DNA from: Bacillota bacterium
GTDB taxonomy: Bacteria > Bacillota > UBA4882 > UBA10575
NCBI GenBank assembly: GCA_012727535.1
Contig: JAAYGU010000050.1
Span: 1-37,845 of the forward strand
Length of the DNA stretch: 37,845 nucleotides
Reading direction: 5' to 3'
Under the pieces are notes generated by a model. That model was not told where the DNA came from and ran no database searches. It saw only the letters and a program-made list of their open reading frames with translations. The translations under genes and the position numbers were made by a program. Positions 31,343-37,845 of the stretch are shown here, in pieces (within the stretch, counting starts at the first letter, position 1; every line of letters begins with the position of its first letter).

Positions 31343-31483
31343 GCTTCCAAAAGTGGATTGGCGGAACTTGAAAAGCGATTAAAAACCAAGCGTCCTGCTT
31401 TCCGTAACTACATGCATAGAAATACTTTAACAATCTCATACTATATAAAGCTATCCCGGAAAGAAAATAATAAAGAGTGTATC

Positions 31484-31948
31484 ATGAAGATGAAGTTGGA
31501 AACGGAAAACGAATTTGTTCGAGGTACTGTCTCCGGGGCAATCAGCGCCACGGCGATTTGTTTGTTTTCGGAACTTTTTGAGGCGATTGGCCTCGCCAAA
31601 CACTGTTGGCTTTATTTGGCTGGGCAACCGATTATGAATTTTAACCATGGTTTTTTGCCGACTGTCTTCGCTATCCTTTTACACCTCGGGATAGGTTCCT
31701 TTTGGGGTGTGATTTCCGCCTTTCTGTTTTCCAAGGTTTTTACCGACCGGTATTATCTACTTAAAGGGATAGTGATTGGGTTTGCCATCTTTTTTCTACA
31801 CTTTGGGCTGTTGAATCAGACTTTCCATTACCGTCCGGCCTTACGGGCGGACTTATTAACCCTCTTTATTTTCTTCCTCAGTTATTTGCTTTATGGCGGC
31901 TTAACCGCCTTTCTCCTTCGCAAACTACCTCTTGACGATCCTTCCTAG
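31484..31948 (+). CDS. Small uncharacterised membrane protein
   Basis: I do not recognise a confident family; it resembles YqhR-like or DUF1440-like small membrane proteins. With the ATG at 31484 the product has 154 residues and four hydrophobic helices (about 14-35, 58-82, 88-107, 122-143), with short charged loops and a basic C-terminal end, LLRKLPLDDPS. The frame is open further upstream but that part is charged and unlike a protein start. The ribosome binding site is weak (AAAGAG about eight bases upstream). It lies 140 bases after the ABC ATPase on the same strand and may be read through from it. Confidence 0.6.
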   Translation: MKMKLETENEFVRGTVSGAISATAICLFSELFEAIGLAKHCWLYLAGQPIMNFNHGFLPTVFAILLHLGIGSFWGVISAFLFSKVFTDRYYLLKGIVIGFAIFFLHFGLLNQTFHYRPALRADLLTLFIFFLSYLLYGGLTAFLLRKLPLDDPS

Positions 31949-32223
31949 GATTTCCAAGGCGAAATTTATTTCCCCTGTGAATGATTGATTGCTCCTTGGA
32001 TCTCCGCTGGCAAGGGGCTGACAAACTTTTCGGCATCTAGGCGGCTACCGCCCACAACACCAAAATGTTAAAAATGTTACTTTAGAATCAGCGGTGACCA
32101 ACTCTATAGCATCTTTTTGCTATGGTTTGGTCACAGCCACCATTCGCCGTCGGTTGAAGCTGAAAAGTGAGAGCCGAGAATAGGAGACGTCGCTTTCTAC
32201 CTAATTCCCAGCTTAAATTCGAA
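31949..32223. other. Intergenic region with an inverted repeat, no gene seen
   Basis: This is the gap between two convergent units. It contains the dyad described at 32094-32134 and is otherwise featureless: no tRNA, no supported reading frame and no known RNA motif. Confidence 0.5.
32094..32134. repeat. 41-base imperfect inverted repeat
   Basis: GTGACCAA (32094-32101) faces TTGGTCAC (32127-32134), and ATAGCA (32106-32111) faces TGCTAT (32118-32123) around a T-rich loop; a small internal loop separates the two parts of the stem. There is no T run after either arm, so an ordinary terminator is unlikely. Confidence 0.6.
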
Positions 32224-32265
32224 CAAAAAAAGAGGCCAACTCCACAATACAAGGAGTCAGGCCTC
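32224..32265 (-). terminator. Terminator of the DUF3798 ABC transporter operon
   Basis: On the minus strand GAGGCC...GACTCC (from 32265) pairs with GGAGTT-GGCCTC (ending at 32232), with a small mismatch near the middle, and is followed by seven Ts (32231-32225). It lies 26 bases after the last permease stop. Confidence 0.93.
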
Positions 32266-32290
32266 AATGTGATTTCTGCGCATATATTCC

Positions 32291-33424
32291 TTATTCCTTA
32301 TCTCTACTCGCTGCCTTTTTCTTCGTCTGCCAGGCGTGGAGCGCCAGGGCAACGGCAATGACACCATAGGCGAGGAAACTGCGGAAGTACTCACCAACTT
32401 GGGGAATACCCAAGATCCGTTGGCCGGCAAGGGGCGAGACCACAAACAGAGTATGGAAGAGCAATACACCGATCAGGGCGTTCCAGATCGTAGCCTTAGA
32501 GATCGAAGCACCACCGATTAAAATGGCCGCAATCGAAAACATTCCAACCTGTTCGTGACTGTTATAGGTGTTAAAGGTACCGATGTTTTGGAGATAAATC
32601 AGCTGGCCCCAAGCTCCCAAGACCGTCGAGATCATGATCGCGATCAGCCGGATGCGGTCGACGTTAATTCCGGAAACAGCGGCAATATGCATATCCTGGC
32701 CGACGGCACGCATTTGTTGCCCCAACTTCGTCTTAGTAAAGTAAGCAGTAAAGAGGCACAAGAGGCCAATGGCCAGAAAAGTTGCCCAGGGTATCTTGAA
32801 AGGTCCCAATCTTAATGAGCTGAGCAGGGCGTTATCCAATGCCTTGTTGACCGCTATTAAGTCCATTGTATTACGGAGCCCAATCCCGGAGGAAAGCATC
32901 ATCTTAGGATTCGACATCGGAATCAGGGTACCGACTAAGACCAAAAAGATCAGTTGATAAACACCGTTCGCGAAGAAACCTAATATATACCCGGTTACCA
33001 TCTCCCGTCCTTTGGCTCGGTTCAGAACCAACCCAGTTAAATAACCTGCGATTAGCGAAAACGGAACCGAAATGAGAGCAGCCAGGAAAAATCCGGGCAA
33101 TCCCCCGATTTCCAGATGGGTGATGATAATCAGAGCAGCCTGACCGGACATGGCGCCGATCACAATCCCAAAGTTCAACCCCAACCCGGCGATCACCGGG
33201 ATAATCAACGATAAAACAAGAAAAGAGTTCCTCGCCAGGCGGGTAATGATCTCATTCACTAAAAAGCGAGGATTCAGACCAGCGGCAATGATCCCCAGCA
33301 AACAGAGTGCTGTAAAGAAGAGTGGAACTGACAACTCGCCCAGGATCAGTTCGAGGTTCTTTCCCTCTTTTAATTTTACTGTTTTTTCCGATAAGGTTTG
33401 TGGTGCAATTTTTGGTTCGTTCAT
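32291..33424 (-). CDS. ABC transporter permease, second subunit (sugar/BMP-like type)
   Basis: This is an inner-membrane subunit of the DUF3798-type uptake system. The 377-residue protein has about ten hydrophobic helices and belongs to the branched-chain/ribose (BPD_transp_2) permease group, shown by GLGLNFGIVIGAMSGQAALI near 80-99, the coupling-loop-like TKLGQQMRAVGQDMHIAAVSGIN, and the AAILIGGASISKATIWNALIG motif. The ATG follows GAGGGGG and the gene starts four bases after the stop of the other permease, so the two are probably coupled. It differs clearly from its partner permease, so the channel should be a heterodimer. Confidence 0.9.
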   Translation of the reverse strand: MNEPKIAPQTLSEKTVKLKEGKNLELILGELSVPLFFTALCLLGIIAAGLNPRFLVNEIITRLARNSFLVLSLIIPVIAGLGLNFGIVIGAMSGQAALIIITHLEIGGLPGFFLAALISVPFSLIAGYLTGLVLNRAKGREMVTGYILGFFANGVYQLIFLVLVGTLIPMSNPKMMLSSGIGLRNTMDLIAVNKALDNALLSSLRLGPFKIPWATFLAIGLLCLFTAYFTKTKLGQQMRAVGQDMHIAAVSGINVDRIRLIAIMISTVLGAWGQLIYLQNIGTFNTYNSHEQVGMFSIAAILIGGASISKATIWNALIGVLLFHTLFVVSPLAGQRILGIPQVGEYFRSFLAYGVIAVALALHAWQTKKKAASRDKE

Positions 33425-33428
33425 TTTT

Positions 33429-34505
33429 TTACCCCCTCTCGTTCCTCGTTAAAGCATAGAGGATCATGCCATTACTGATAATCATCCGGGCGATTTCACT
33501 AATATCAGTCCCCTGTAGCACGGTTTGTGTGACCGGTAAGGCAATGGTCAATAGCGTTTGGAAAAGAACGGCACCGATGATAATATGACCGACTGTTGCT
33601 TTCTTTAAGGTCGCCCCGCCAATCAAGGCAGCAGCCACGGCCGGGAAGGCCATATAAAGAGGCGCCGTATATAACTGGAGAAACCCATAACTTTGAGCGT
33701 AAACCACCGCCCCGAGCGCTGCCAGGGCATTCGACATCATAACACTGATATACCGCATGCGACGGACGTTAATCCCGGAAGACATGGCATACATCGGATT
33801 GGCACCGGTCGCGACCATGGCCATGCCAGTACGGGTGCGGAAAAACAGATGAGCTAGCCAACAGAAGAAACCAAAAAACAACAATAAACCGGTCGGAATA
33901 TTCACTCCGAAAAGTTTAAATGCAAGGAAATTATTGAGAATTTTACTATAATGCTCATACAAAGTAAGGGTGACCCGCAACCCCTTTCCGCCGATAGCCC
34001 AGACCATGGAGGGATTTTTAAAGGGAGCCGTCAACCAGAAGATGCACATGCCAGCCACTACCGCAAAACCAACATAAGTCCCGACCATCATCTCCTGACC
34101 ACGGACCCTTTCCAGTAAGGCAGCATATAAATAGCCTGTCAGGAGGGCCAGGGGCAGGGCGCAGAGCATAGCGGTAAAAAGTCCGGTGAAACCGGTTAAA
34201 TCATACTCCATACTGATCACACCGCCGACTAAGCCACAGACAAAGCCGACCGGCAGACCGAAGTTGAGGCCCACTCCCGTAACCAAAGTGGGAAGCATCG
34301 CTAAGACTAAAAGGCCGTTCATTCCGATCCGATCCAGGGAAGCGCTCAGGAGAATGGTCAGATCCATTTTCATAATAAAAGCTAGAATAAATAGGCCTAA
34401 AAGAAAAAGACAGATAATTAAACGAGGCAAGCCGAATTTTTCATAAAAGTTTCTGAGATGGCTGGGGCTGCAAATGCTTTTAACTTTGGACATGTTCAAT
34501 TCCAT
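33429..34505 (-). CDS. ABC transporter permease, first subunit (sugar/BMP-like type)
   Basis: This is the partner inner-membrane subunit of the DUF3798-type system. I chose the ATG at 34505, eight bases after GGAGG, over a TTG three codons earlier that has no ribosome binding site. The 358-residue protein has about ten hydrophobic helices with the BPD_transp_2 pattern: GVGLNFGLPVGFVCGLVGG near 57-75, RTRTGMAMVATGANPMYAMSSGIN as the coupling loop, and AAALIGGATLKKATVGHIIIG. The start overlaps the Shine-Dalgarno region at the end of the ATPase gene. Both permeases share GLNFG and GIN motifs, indicating an old duplication. Confidence 0.9.
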   Translation of the reverse strand: MELNMSKVKSICSPSHLRNFYEKFGLPRLIICLFLLGLFILAFIMKMDLTILLSASLDRIGMNGLLVLAMLPTLVTGVGLNFGLPVGFVCGLVGGVISMEYDLTGFTGLFTAMLCALPLALLTGYLYAALLERVRGQEMMVGTYVGFAVVAGMCIFWLTAPFKNPSMVWAIGGKGLRVTLTLYEHYSKILNNFLAFKLFGVNIPTGLLLFFGFFCWLAHLFFRTRTGMAMVATGANPMYAMSSGINVRRMRYISVMMSNALAALGAVVYAQSYGFLQLYTAPLYMAFPAVAAALIGGATLKKATVGHIIIGAVLFQTLLTIALPVTQTVLQGTDISEIARMIISNGMILYALTRNERG

Positions 34506-34506
34506 C

Positions 34507-36108
34507 TCAACCAACCTCCTTTACCGGCTGCTTACCGGAGATCATTAAGCCAAAGTCCAGATCGGAGGCATCCGGTTTCAGTATTCCGGCAACCTTCCCT
34601 CTATAAACTAAGGCGATACGATCGCAGATTCTTCTTAATTCATTTAGTTCGCTGGATGTCATAATAATTGTCATGCCATATTCCCGGTTAAAATGCACCA
34701 AAAGGTCAAGCACCAGTTGTTTGGCACCAATATCGATCCCCCGTGTCGGTTCAGAGACCCAAAGGATCTCGGGCTCCAAGGAGAAGGCGCGGGCCAAACA
34801 GACCTTCTGTTGGTTACCGCCGGAAAGTCGTCGAACCGGTTGATTCGGGCCGGTACAACGGATATCTAAATCTTTAATTATTTTCAAAGCATACTCGCGC
34901 ACGGCTTTTTGGTCAAGAAGATGAACCCCAGGGAGAATGGTTCTCCGTAAGAACTTGTTCTGTGCTTCAATACTGGTTAAAACAATATTCACCGCAATTG
35001 ACTCGTCCAATAATAAACCAACACCCCGCCGGTCTTCGGAGACAAAGGCCATTTTTGCATCCAAGGCGGCTTTTGGGTCATTGAGTTTAAGCGCTTCTCC
35101 GTCCTTAATTACCTCTCCAGTAGCCGGGTATAAACCCATCACCCCATTGGCAATCCCGACCTTACCTTGACCGGCTAATCCGCCGATCCCTAAAATCTCG
35201 CCCCGGCGTACTTTAAGGTCTAAACCGCGGACCCGTTCACCCGGCATCTCAACGGTCAGATCTTTCAACTCAAGGATAATATCATCGTCATCGGGCTCAA
35301 CTGAGCGGGACGGCAGTTGACCGCGTTCCACTTTACGGCCGACCATCAACTCGGCGATCTCTTCCACACTGGTTTCCTCCCGAGTTAGGGTCTTGACCAA
35401 TTCCCCATCCCGGAGAATGCTGATGGTATCACTACAAGCCATCACTTCATCCAAGCGGTGGGTGATAAAGAGAATTGAAATTCCCTGTTCCGCCAGGCGT
35501 TTCATTGCCGTAATCAGGTGGTTGGCTTCACTCTCAGCCAAAACCGCAGTCGGCTCGTCAAACACAATTACGCGGGCGCGCTTTTTATCGATTTCCCGGG
35601 CAATCTCTACAAATTGCATATAACCAACCGGCAGGCGGGAAACATAAGCATTTTCATCAATCTCTAACCCCAGTTTCTCCAATGCCCGGATGCTATCTTG
35701 TCGCATCGCAGCGTAATCCAGAGTCTCCATATTAGAGCCGAGGATCTTACTGACCAGGTTGGGTTTGGTCGGTTCGCGGTTAAGTTTGATATTTTCCATT
35801 ACTGTAAAACCCGGAATTAGCATAAACTCCTGGTGAACCATCCCGATGCCCAACTCCATCGCCTGACGTGGGGAGTTGATCTTGACGACTTGGCCATCCA
35901 TAATAATATCGCCCTCAAAACCCCCTGTATCATGAATAACGGGCATCCCGAAGATCAAATTCATCAGAGTGGATTTTCCAGCGCCGTTTTCTCCGACGAT
36001 AGCATGAATCTCTCCTGGCTTTACAGAAAGATTGATCCCTTTCAAGACAGTATTGCCAAAGTAACTTTTGGTAATGTTCTTGAGTTCGAGAACTGAAAAT
36101 TCAGGCAA
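34507..36108 (-). CDS. RbsA-type double ABC ATPase of the DUF3798 transporter
   Basis: This ATPase has two fused nucleotide-binding domains, as in ribose/BMP-type importers. In the 533-residue product the first domain is intact: Walker A GENGAGKST near 39-47, Walker B VIVFDEPTAVLAES and the switch His in ITHRLDEV. The second domain keeps the signature LSGGNQQKVCLARAF but has a degenerate Walker A (GLAGQGKVG) and, at Walker B, VSEPTRGID with Ser where Asp is usual. The first domain's signature region is also changed (LPVGYMQFVEIAREI instead of LSGG), so one composite site is probably catalytic, a pattern known in this subfamily. The start is a TTG about 11 bases after GAGGGG. It lies between binding protein and permeases. 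Confidence 0.92.
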   Translation of the reverse strand: MPEFSVLELKNITKSYFGNTVLKGINLSVKPGEIHAIVGENGAGKSTLMNLIFGMPVIHDTGGFEGDIIMDGQVVKINSPRQAMELGIGMVHQEFMLIPGFTVMENIKLNREPTKPNLVSKILGSNMETLDYAAMRQDSIRALEKLGLEIDENAYVSRLPVGYMQFVEIAREIDKKRARVIVFDEPTAVLAESEANHLITAMKRLAEQGISILFITHRLDEVMACSDTISILRDGELVKTLTREETSVEEIAELMVGRKVERGQLPSRSVEPDDDDIILELKDLTVEMPGERVRGLDLKVRRGEILGIGGLAGQGKVGIANGVMGLYPATGEVIKDGEALKLNDPKAALDAKMAFVSEDRRGVGLLLDESIAVNIVLTSIEAQNKFLRRTILPGVHLLDQKAVREYALKIIKDLDIRCTGPNQPVRRLSGGNQQKVCLARAFSLEPEILWVSEPTRGIDIGAKQLVLDLLVHFNREYGMTIIMTSSELNELRRICDRIALVYRGKVAGILKPDASDLDFGLMISGKQPVKEVG

Positions 36109-36134
36109 CTTTCAAAACCCCTCTCGGTAAGAAT

Positions 36135-36159
36135 TATGGCGCCACTAATGGGCGCCATA
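36135..36159. repeat. Perfect hairpin before the ABC ATPase gene
   Basis: TATGGCGCC (36135-36143) faces GGCGCCATA (36151-36159) around a seven-base loop. It lies between the terminator at 36166-36193 and the ATPase ribosome binding site. No T run follows on the minus strand. It may protect the 5' end of the downstream message. Confidence 0.6.
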
Positions 36160-36165
36160 AGGGAG

Positions 36166-36193
36166 AAAAGGCGGGCGCGTTCGCCCCGCCTTT
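36166..36193 (-). terminator. Intra-operon terminator after the DUF3798 binding protein
   Basis: On the minus strand AAAGGCGGG-GCG (from 36193) pairs with CGC-CCGCCTTTT (ending at 36166), with one bulge, and is followed by CTCCC rather than a long T run. It lies 33 bases after the binding-protein stop and should reduce expression of the ATPase and permeases relative to the binding protein. Confidence 0.7.
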
Positions 36194-36226
36194 CCCTCTC
36201 CTTTGGTCAAGTTAAAAAAGTAATTT

Positions 36227-37363
36227 TTATTCCCCAAAAATATGAGAATCCACGATGTACATATAGAAGTTACCTTCGTCGCTGAGACGAGCCATCTTGA
36301 TTTCAGTTTCAGCAACTTCACTGATCACTTCAGAGACAGCATCTATATCGTTAAGATCTAATTTGCCTTCCAAGGCTAATTTCGCAACTTCAACGCCGCC
36401 AATGGAGTGGAGGAAACCAGTAGCAACCGGCCAGGTCGCAAAACGGCCCGCGCGTCCGGCTTCAACAATCTTATCATCGATGGCTTCCATAATCGCAGGG
36501 AAATTACCTTTAATCTCATCGGTAATTTCAAGCGCCAAAGCACCTGGGTAACCATGGGTTGGGCTCGGGCAGCATTGTTCTGGGAAAATAGCACCGGTCT
36601 GCAGAGCAGCGGCAATTAATGGCTCCTGCATCGCACAGTTGGTGGAGAAGAGAGCAATATCCTTGCCATATTTGGCAACCTGACGGGGCACGTCTTCTAA
36701 AATAAACTGCTGGGAAGCAGGAATTCCACCTTCACCCATTGGATCGGGTGCATTGACATCCACAAACTCCATCCCTAACTCTTCGCATTCAGCGCGCATC
36801 AGGTCACGCCGTTCAGCCAATTGAGCATAGGACATATGCCGCGGGAAAGAGTAATGAAGCAGCGCGGTGGCGCCCATTTTTTTCGCCAGTTGCGGGATTG
36901 TTTTACCCCGTTCCGGCTGATTCGGGATGAGGGTTACCTCAACCTCCCGCTCAAGCAAGGGCGGATCTTCGTGCGGTAGACCGGCGATAAAGATCATCTC
37001 CGGGCGGGTTTCACGAACCCGGCGGACAGCAGCAATGGTCCCGGGAACAGCTTGGTTGACGATAATGGCTTTCACTTCCGGATCAGCAGCCAAACCGGTA
37101 ATTTGAGCAATGTAAGTCTCCTGTTCCTGCATGAAATTGTCCGGATACGTAACATGTTTAATGAGGTCAGGATATTTAGCGATGGCTGCTTCTGCTCCCC
37201 GGTACTCGTCTTCGTTCTGAGATACGGTACCGGTGACGATGCCGATTTTAAATCCGGTGGCATCGGTTGCGACCTCAGGAACGGAAGTTCTGGTAAAATA
37301 AACAGCGGCAAGGGCCACTACCACAACAACCGCAAGGATCAGAATGAGAACCTTCTTGGACAC
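36227..37363 (-). CDS. DUF3798-family periplasmic-binding-like protein
   Basis: This is the presumed solute-binding component of the ABC uptake operon; the ligand of DUF3798 proteins is not known to me. I chose the GTG at 37363 because AAGGAGG (37378-37372) precedes it at eight bases; a longer frame has no ribosome binding site. The 378-residue protein has one N-terminal hydrophobic segment (about 5-25), then FKIGIVTGTVSQNEDEYRGAE-like opening strands near 38-55, typical of the type 1 periplasmic-binding fold, and two-lobed alternation after that. There is no lipobox Cys, unlike the amino-acid binding lipoprotein at 28849, so it should be periplasmic or anchored by its helix. Conserved-looking Cys residues occur in STNCAMQEP and PEQCCPSP. 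Confidence 0.9.
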   Translation of the reverse strand: MSKKVLILILAVVVVVALAAVYFTRTSVPEVATDATGFKIGIVTGTVSQNEDEYRGAEAAIAKYPDLIKHVTYPDNFMQEQETYIAQITGLAADPEVKAIIVNQAVPGTIAAVRRVRETRPEMIFIAGLPHEDPPLLEREVEVTLIPNQPERGKTIPQLAKKMGATALLHYSFPRHMSYAQLAERRDLMRAECEELGMEFVDVNAPDPMGEGGIPASQQFILEDVPRQVAKYGKDIALFSTNCAMQEPLIAAALQTGAIFPEQCCPSPTHGYPGALALEITDEIKGNFPAIMEAIDDKIVEAGRAGRFATWPVATGFLHSIGGVEVAKLALEGKLDLNDIDAVSEVISEVAETEIKMARLSDEGNFYMYIVDSHIFGE

Positions 37364-37397
37364 AATACTTACCTCCTTATAATTTACCTGTACATTC

Positions 37398-37436
37398 CAG
37401 AACATCTGCGTTCTGTGTATACAGAATAATTATTCT
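37398..37436. repeat. Two dyads upstream of the DUF3798 gene
   Basis: CAGAAC (37398-37403) faces GTTCTG (37410-37415), and a perfect 14-base palindrome AGAATAATTATTCT lies at 37423-37436. Both are 20 to 60 bases before the Shine-Dalgarno. They could be binding sites for a repressor or activator, or fold in the leader RNA. The second is AT-rich and somewhat like Fur/PerR-type sites but lacks their central base. Confidence 0.5.
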
Positions 37437-37508
37437 CCATGAAAAATCATTCTCCTGCTACTTTCAGGGTAATAAAGCACTTGATAAATTATGCCATCAA
37501 CCAGCACC

Positions 37509-37536
37509 TTTATAATTCACATTATATCATAGTAAA
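37509..37536 (-). promoter_or_regulatory. Possible promoter of the DUF3798 transporter operon
   Basis: On the minus strand TTTACT (37536-37531) is 16 bases from TATAAA (37514-37509); a TATAAT (37526-37521) also lies between them but has no good -35. Transcription from here would give a leader of about 140 bases containing the dyads at 37398-37436. Confidence 0.35.
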
Positions 37537-37553
37537 GCAAAGATGGCTTGTTT

Positions 37554-37602
37554 TTTTAAAAAAACACCTCTTGTTTCATCTTGCCCGATGAAACAAGAGG
37601 TG
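37554..37602 (-). terminator. Strong intrinsic terminator
   Basis: On the minus strand CACCTCTTGTTTCATC (37602-37587) pairs perfectly with GATGAAACAAGAGGTG (37580-37565) around a six-base loop, and the stem is followed by a T run. It would stop transcription coming from the transposase remnant or an older gene before it enters the DUF3798 operon. The stretch 37603-37656 has no other feature. Confidence 0.9.
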
Positions 37603-37656
37603 CCTGGAAAGTTAAATGATAACAGCACAGGGATTACTCCCTTGCTTCCGTATAAA

Positions 37657-37845
37657 TCAAAATCGCATCGCGCAGAAAAGCCGCCGCTCCGGGTTGATAA
37701 GGACCGCGGTAGCGTCATCAAAGCCCATTTCAAGTATTTGCATGGCCTTGGGTGCTTTTTTCTCAAATGTCTCCAAGGTTTGATTCAATAACAACCGGGC
37801 AGTACCGATATCAGGCGCATCCAGAATAGCTCGCAGATGCGGATA
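37657..37845 (-). pseudogene. Truncated IS256-family transposase (3' part, cut by window edge)
   Basis: The reading frame enters from the right edge and ends in a TGA at 37657. Its residues HLRAILDAPDIGTARLLLNQ and the following TLETFEKKAPKAMQILEMGF match the helical region of IS256-family (mutator-type) transposases. Normally FDDATAVLxLPE is followed by the segment with the last catalytic Glu (ERLNxEI). Here the match ends after FDDATAVL and the frame stops 14 residues later (INPERRLFCAMRF), so the C-terminal catalytic part is lost. No terminal inverted repeat is visible between here and the terminator. I infer a decayed element; how much of the 5' part survives cannot be seen. Confidence 0.8.

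Noticed and set aside
37423-37436. Palindrome as a definite Fur or PerR box
   Set aside because: The two halves lack the central base and flanking bases of those sites, and no iron or oxidative stress gene is adjacent; kept only as an unexplained dyad.
37527-37766. Minus-strand 79-codon frame at the right end
   Set aside because: It overlaps the transposase remnant in another frame and reads through the strong terminator hairpin; the transposase frame explains the sequence better.

Overview
The window looks like a piece of a chromosome from an anaerobic, Clostridia-like member of the Bacillota that has an outer membrane. Two observations support this together. A complete SCIFF peptide/maturase pair, a hallmark of Clostridia and relatives, sits at 9129-10700. 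A BtuB-type outer-membrane receptor with its own TonB-ExbB-ExbD lies at 312-3982. Base composition is near 50% GC by eye, ribosome binding sites are strong and AGGAGG-like, and TTG/GTG starts are frequent. I cannot name the genus.

Layout. 1-3982 (+): a cobalamin riboswitch with an intrinsic terminator controls btuB-tonB-exbB-exbD. 4067-7731 (-): a two-gene alpha-glucan operon, a GH13 enzyme followed by a short GT35 phosphorylase. 8055-9053 (-): a PiT phosphate transporter. 9129-10829 (-): the SCIFF locus, consisting of a near-perfect promoter, a foldable leader, a 45-residue six-cysteine peptide, an internal terminator and the radical SAM/SPASM maturase. 10860-13393 (-): 6-phosphofructokinase and a MATE exporter. 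13601-14791 (-): yhhQ-queF under a short preQ1-I riboswitch, a queuosine-precursor salvage unit. 15034-22177: mixed housekeeping and accessory genes (LiaF-like membrane protein, ketopantoate reductase-like enzyme, TIM-barrel isomerase-like protein, EamA exporter, DUF2161 protein, UPF0173 metallo-hydrolase, methyltransferase, amidohydrolase).

22400-25891 (-): a large hybrid sensor kinase (REC-GAF-PAS-PAS-HisKA-HATPase-REC). It is preceded by an internally deleted receiver-domain remnant and by a leader with a candidate 17-codon ORF whose end overlaps a terminator-like hairpin. 26159-31948 (+): a DUF438/hemerythrin/PAS protein, an orphan trpB, a polar amino-acid ABC transporter (lipoprotein, permease, ATPase) and a small membrane protein. 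32224-37536 (-): a complete DUF3798-type ABC uptake operon of unknown ligand (binding protein, RbsA-like double ATPase, two permeases). At the right edge a strong terminator and the truncated 3' part of an IS256-family transposase mark a decayed mobile element.

How the parts work together. Three units are small closed regulatory loops: B12 sensing controls B12 uptake across the outer membrane; preQ1 sensing controls precursor import and preQ0 reduction; and in three peptide or binding-protein operons a terminator after the first gene should make that product more abundant than its partners. No CRISPR array, tRNA, rRNA or phage gene was seen. The least explained parts are the SCIFF leader, the kinase-operon leader, and the DUF3798 transporter.
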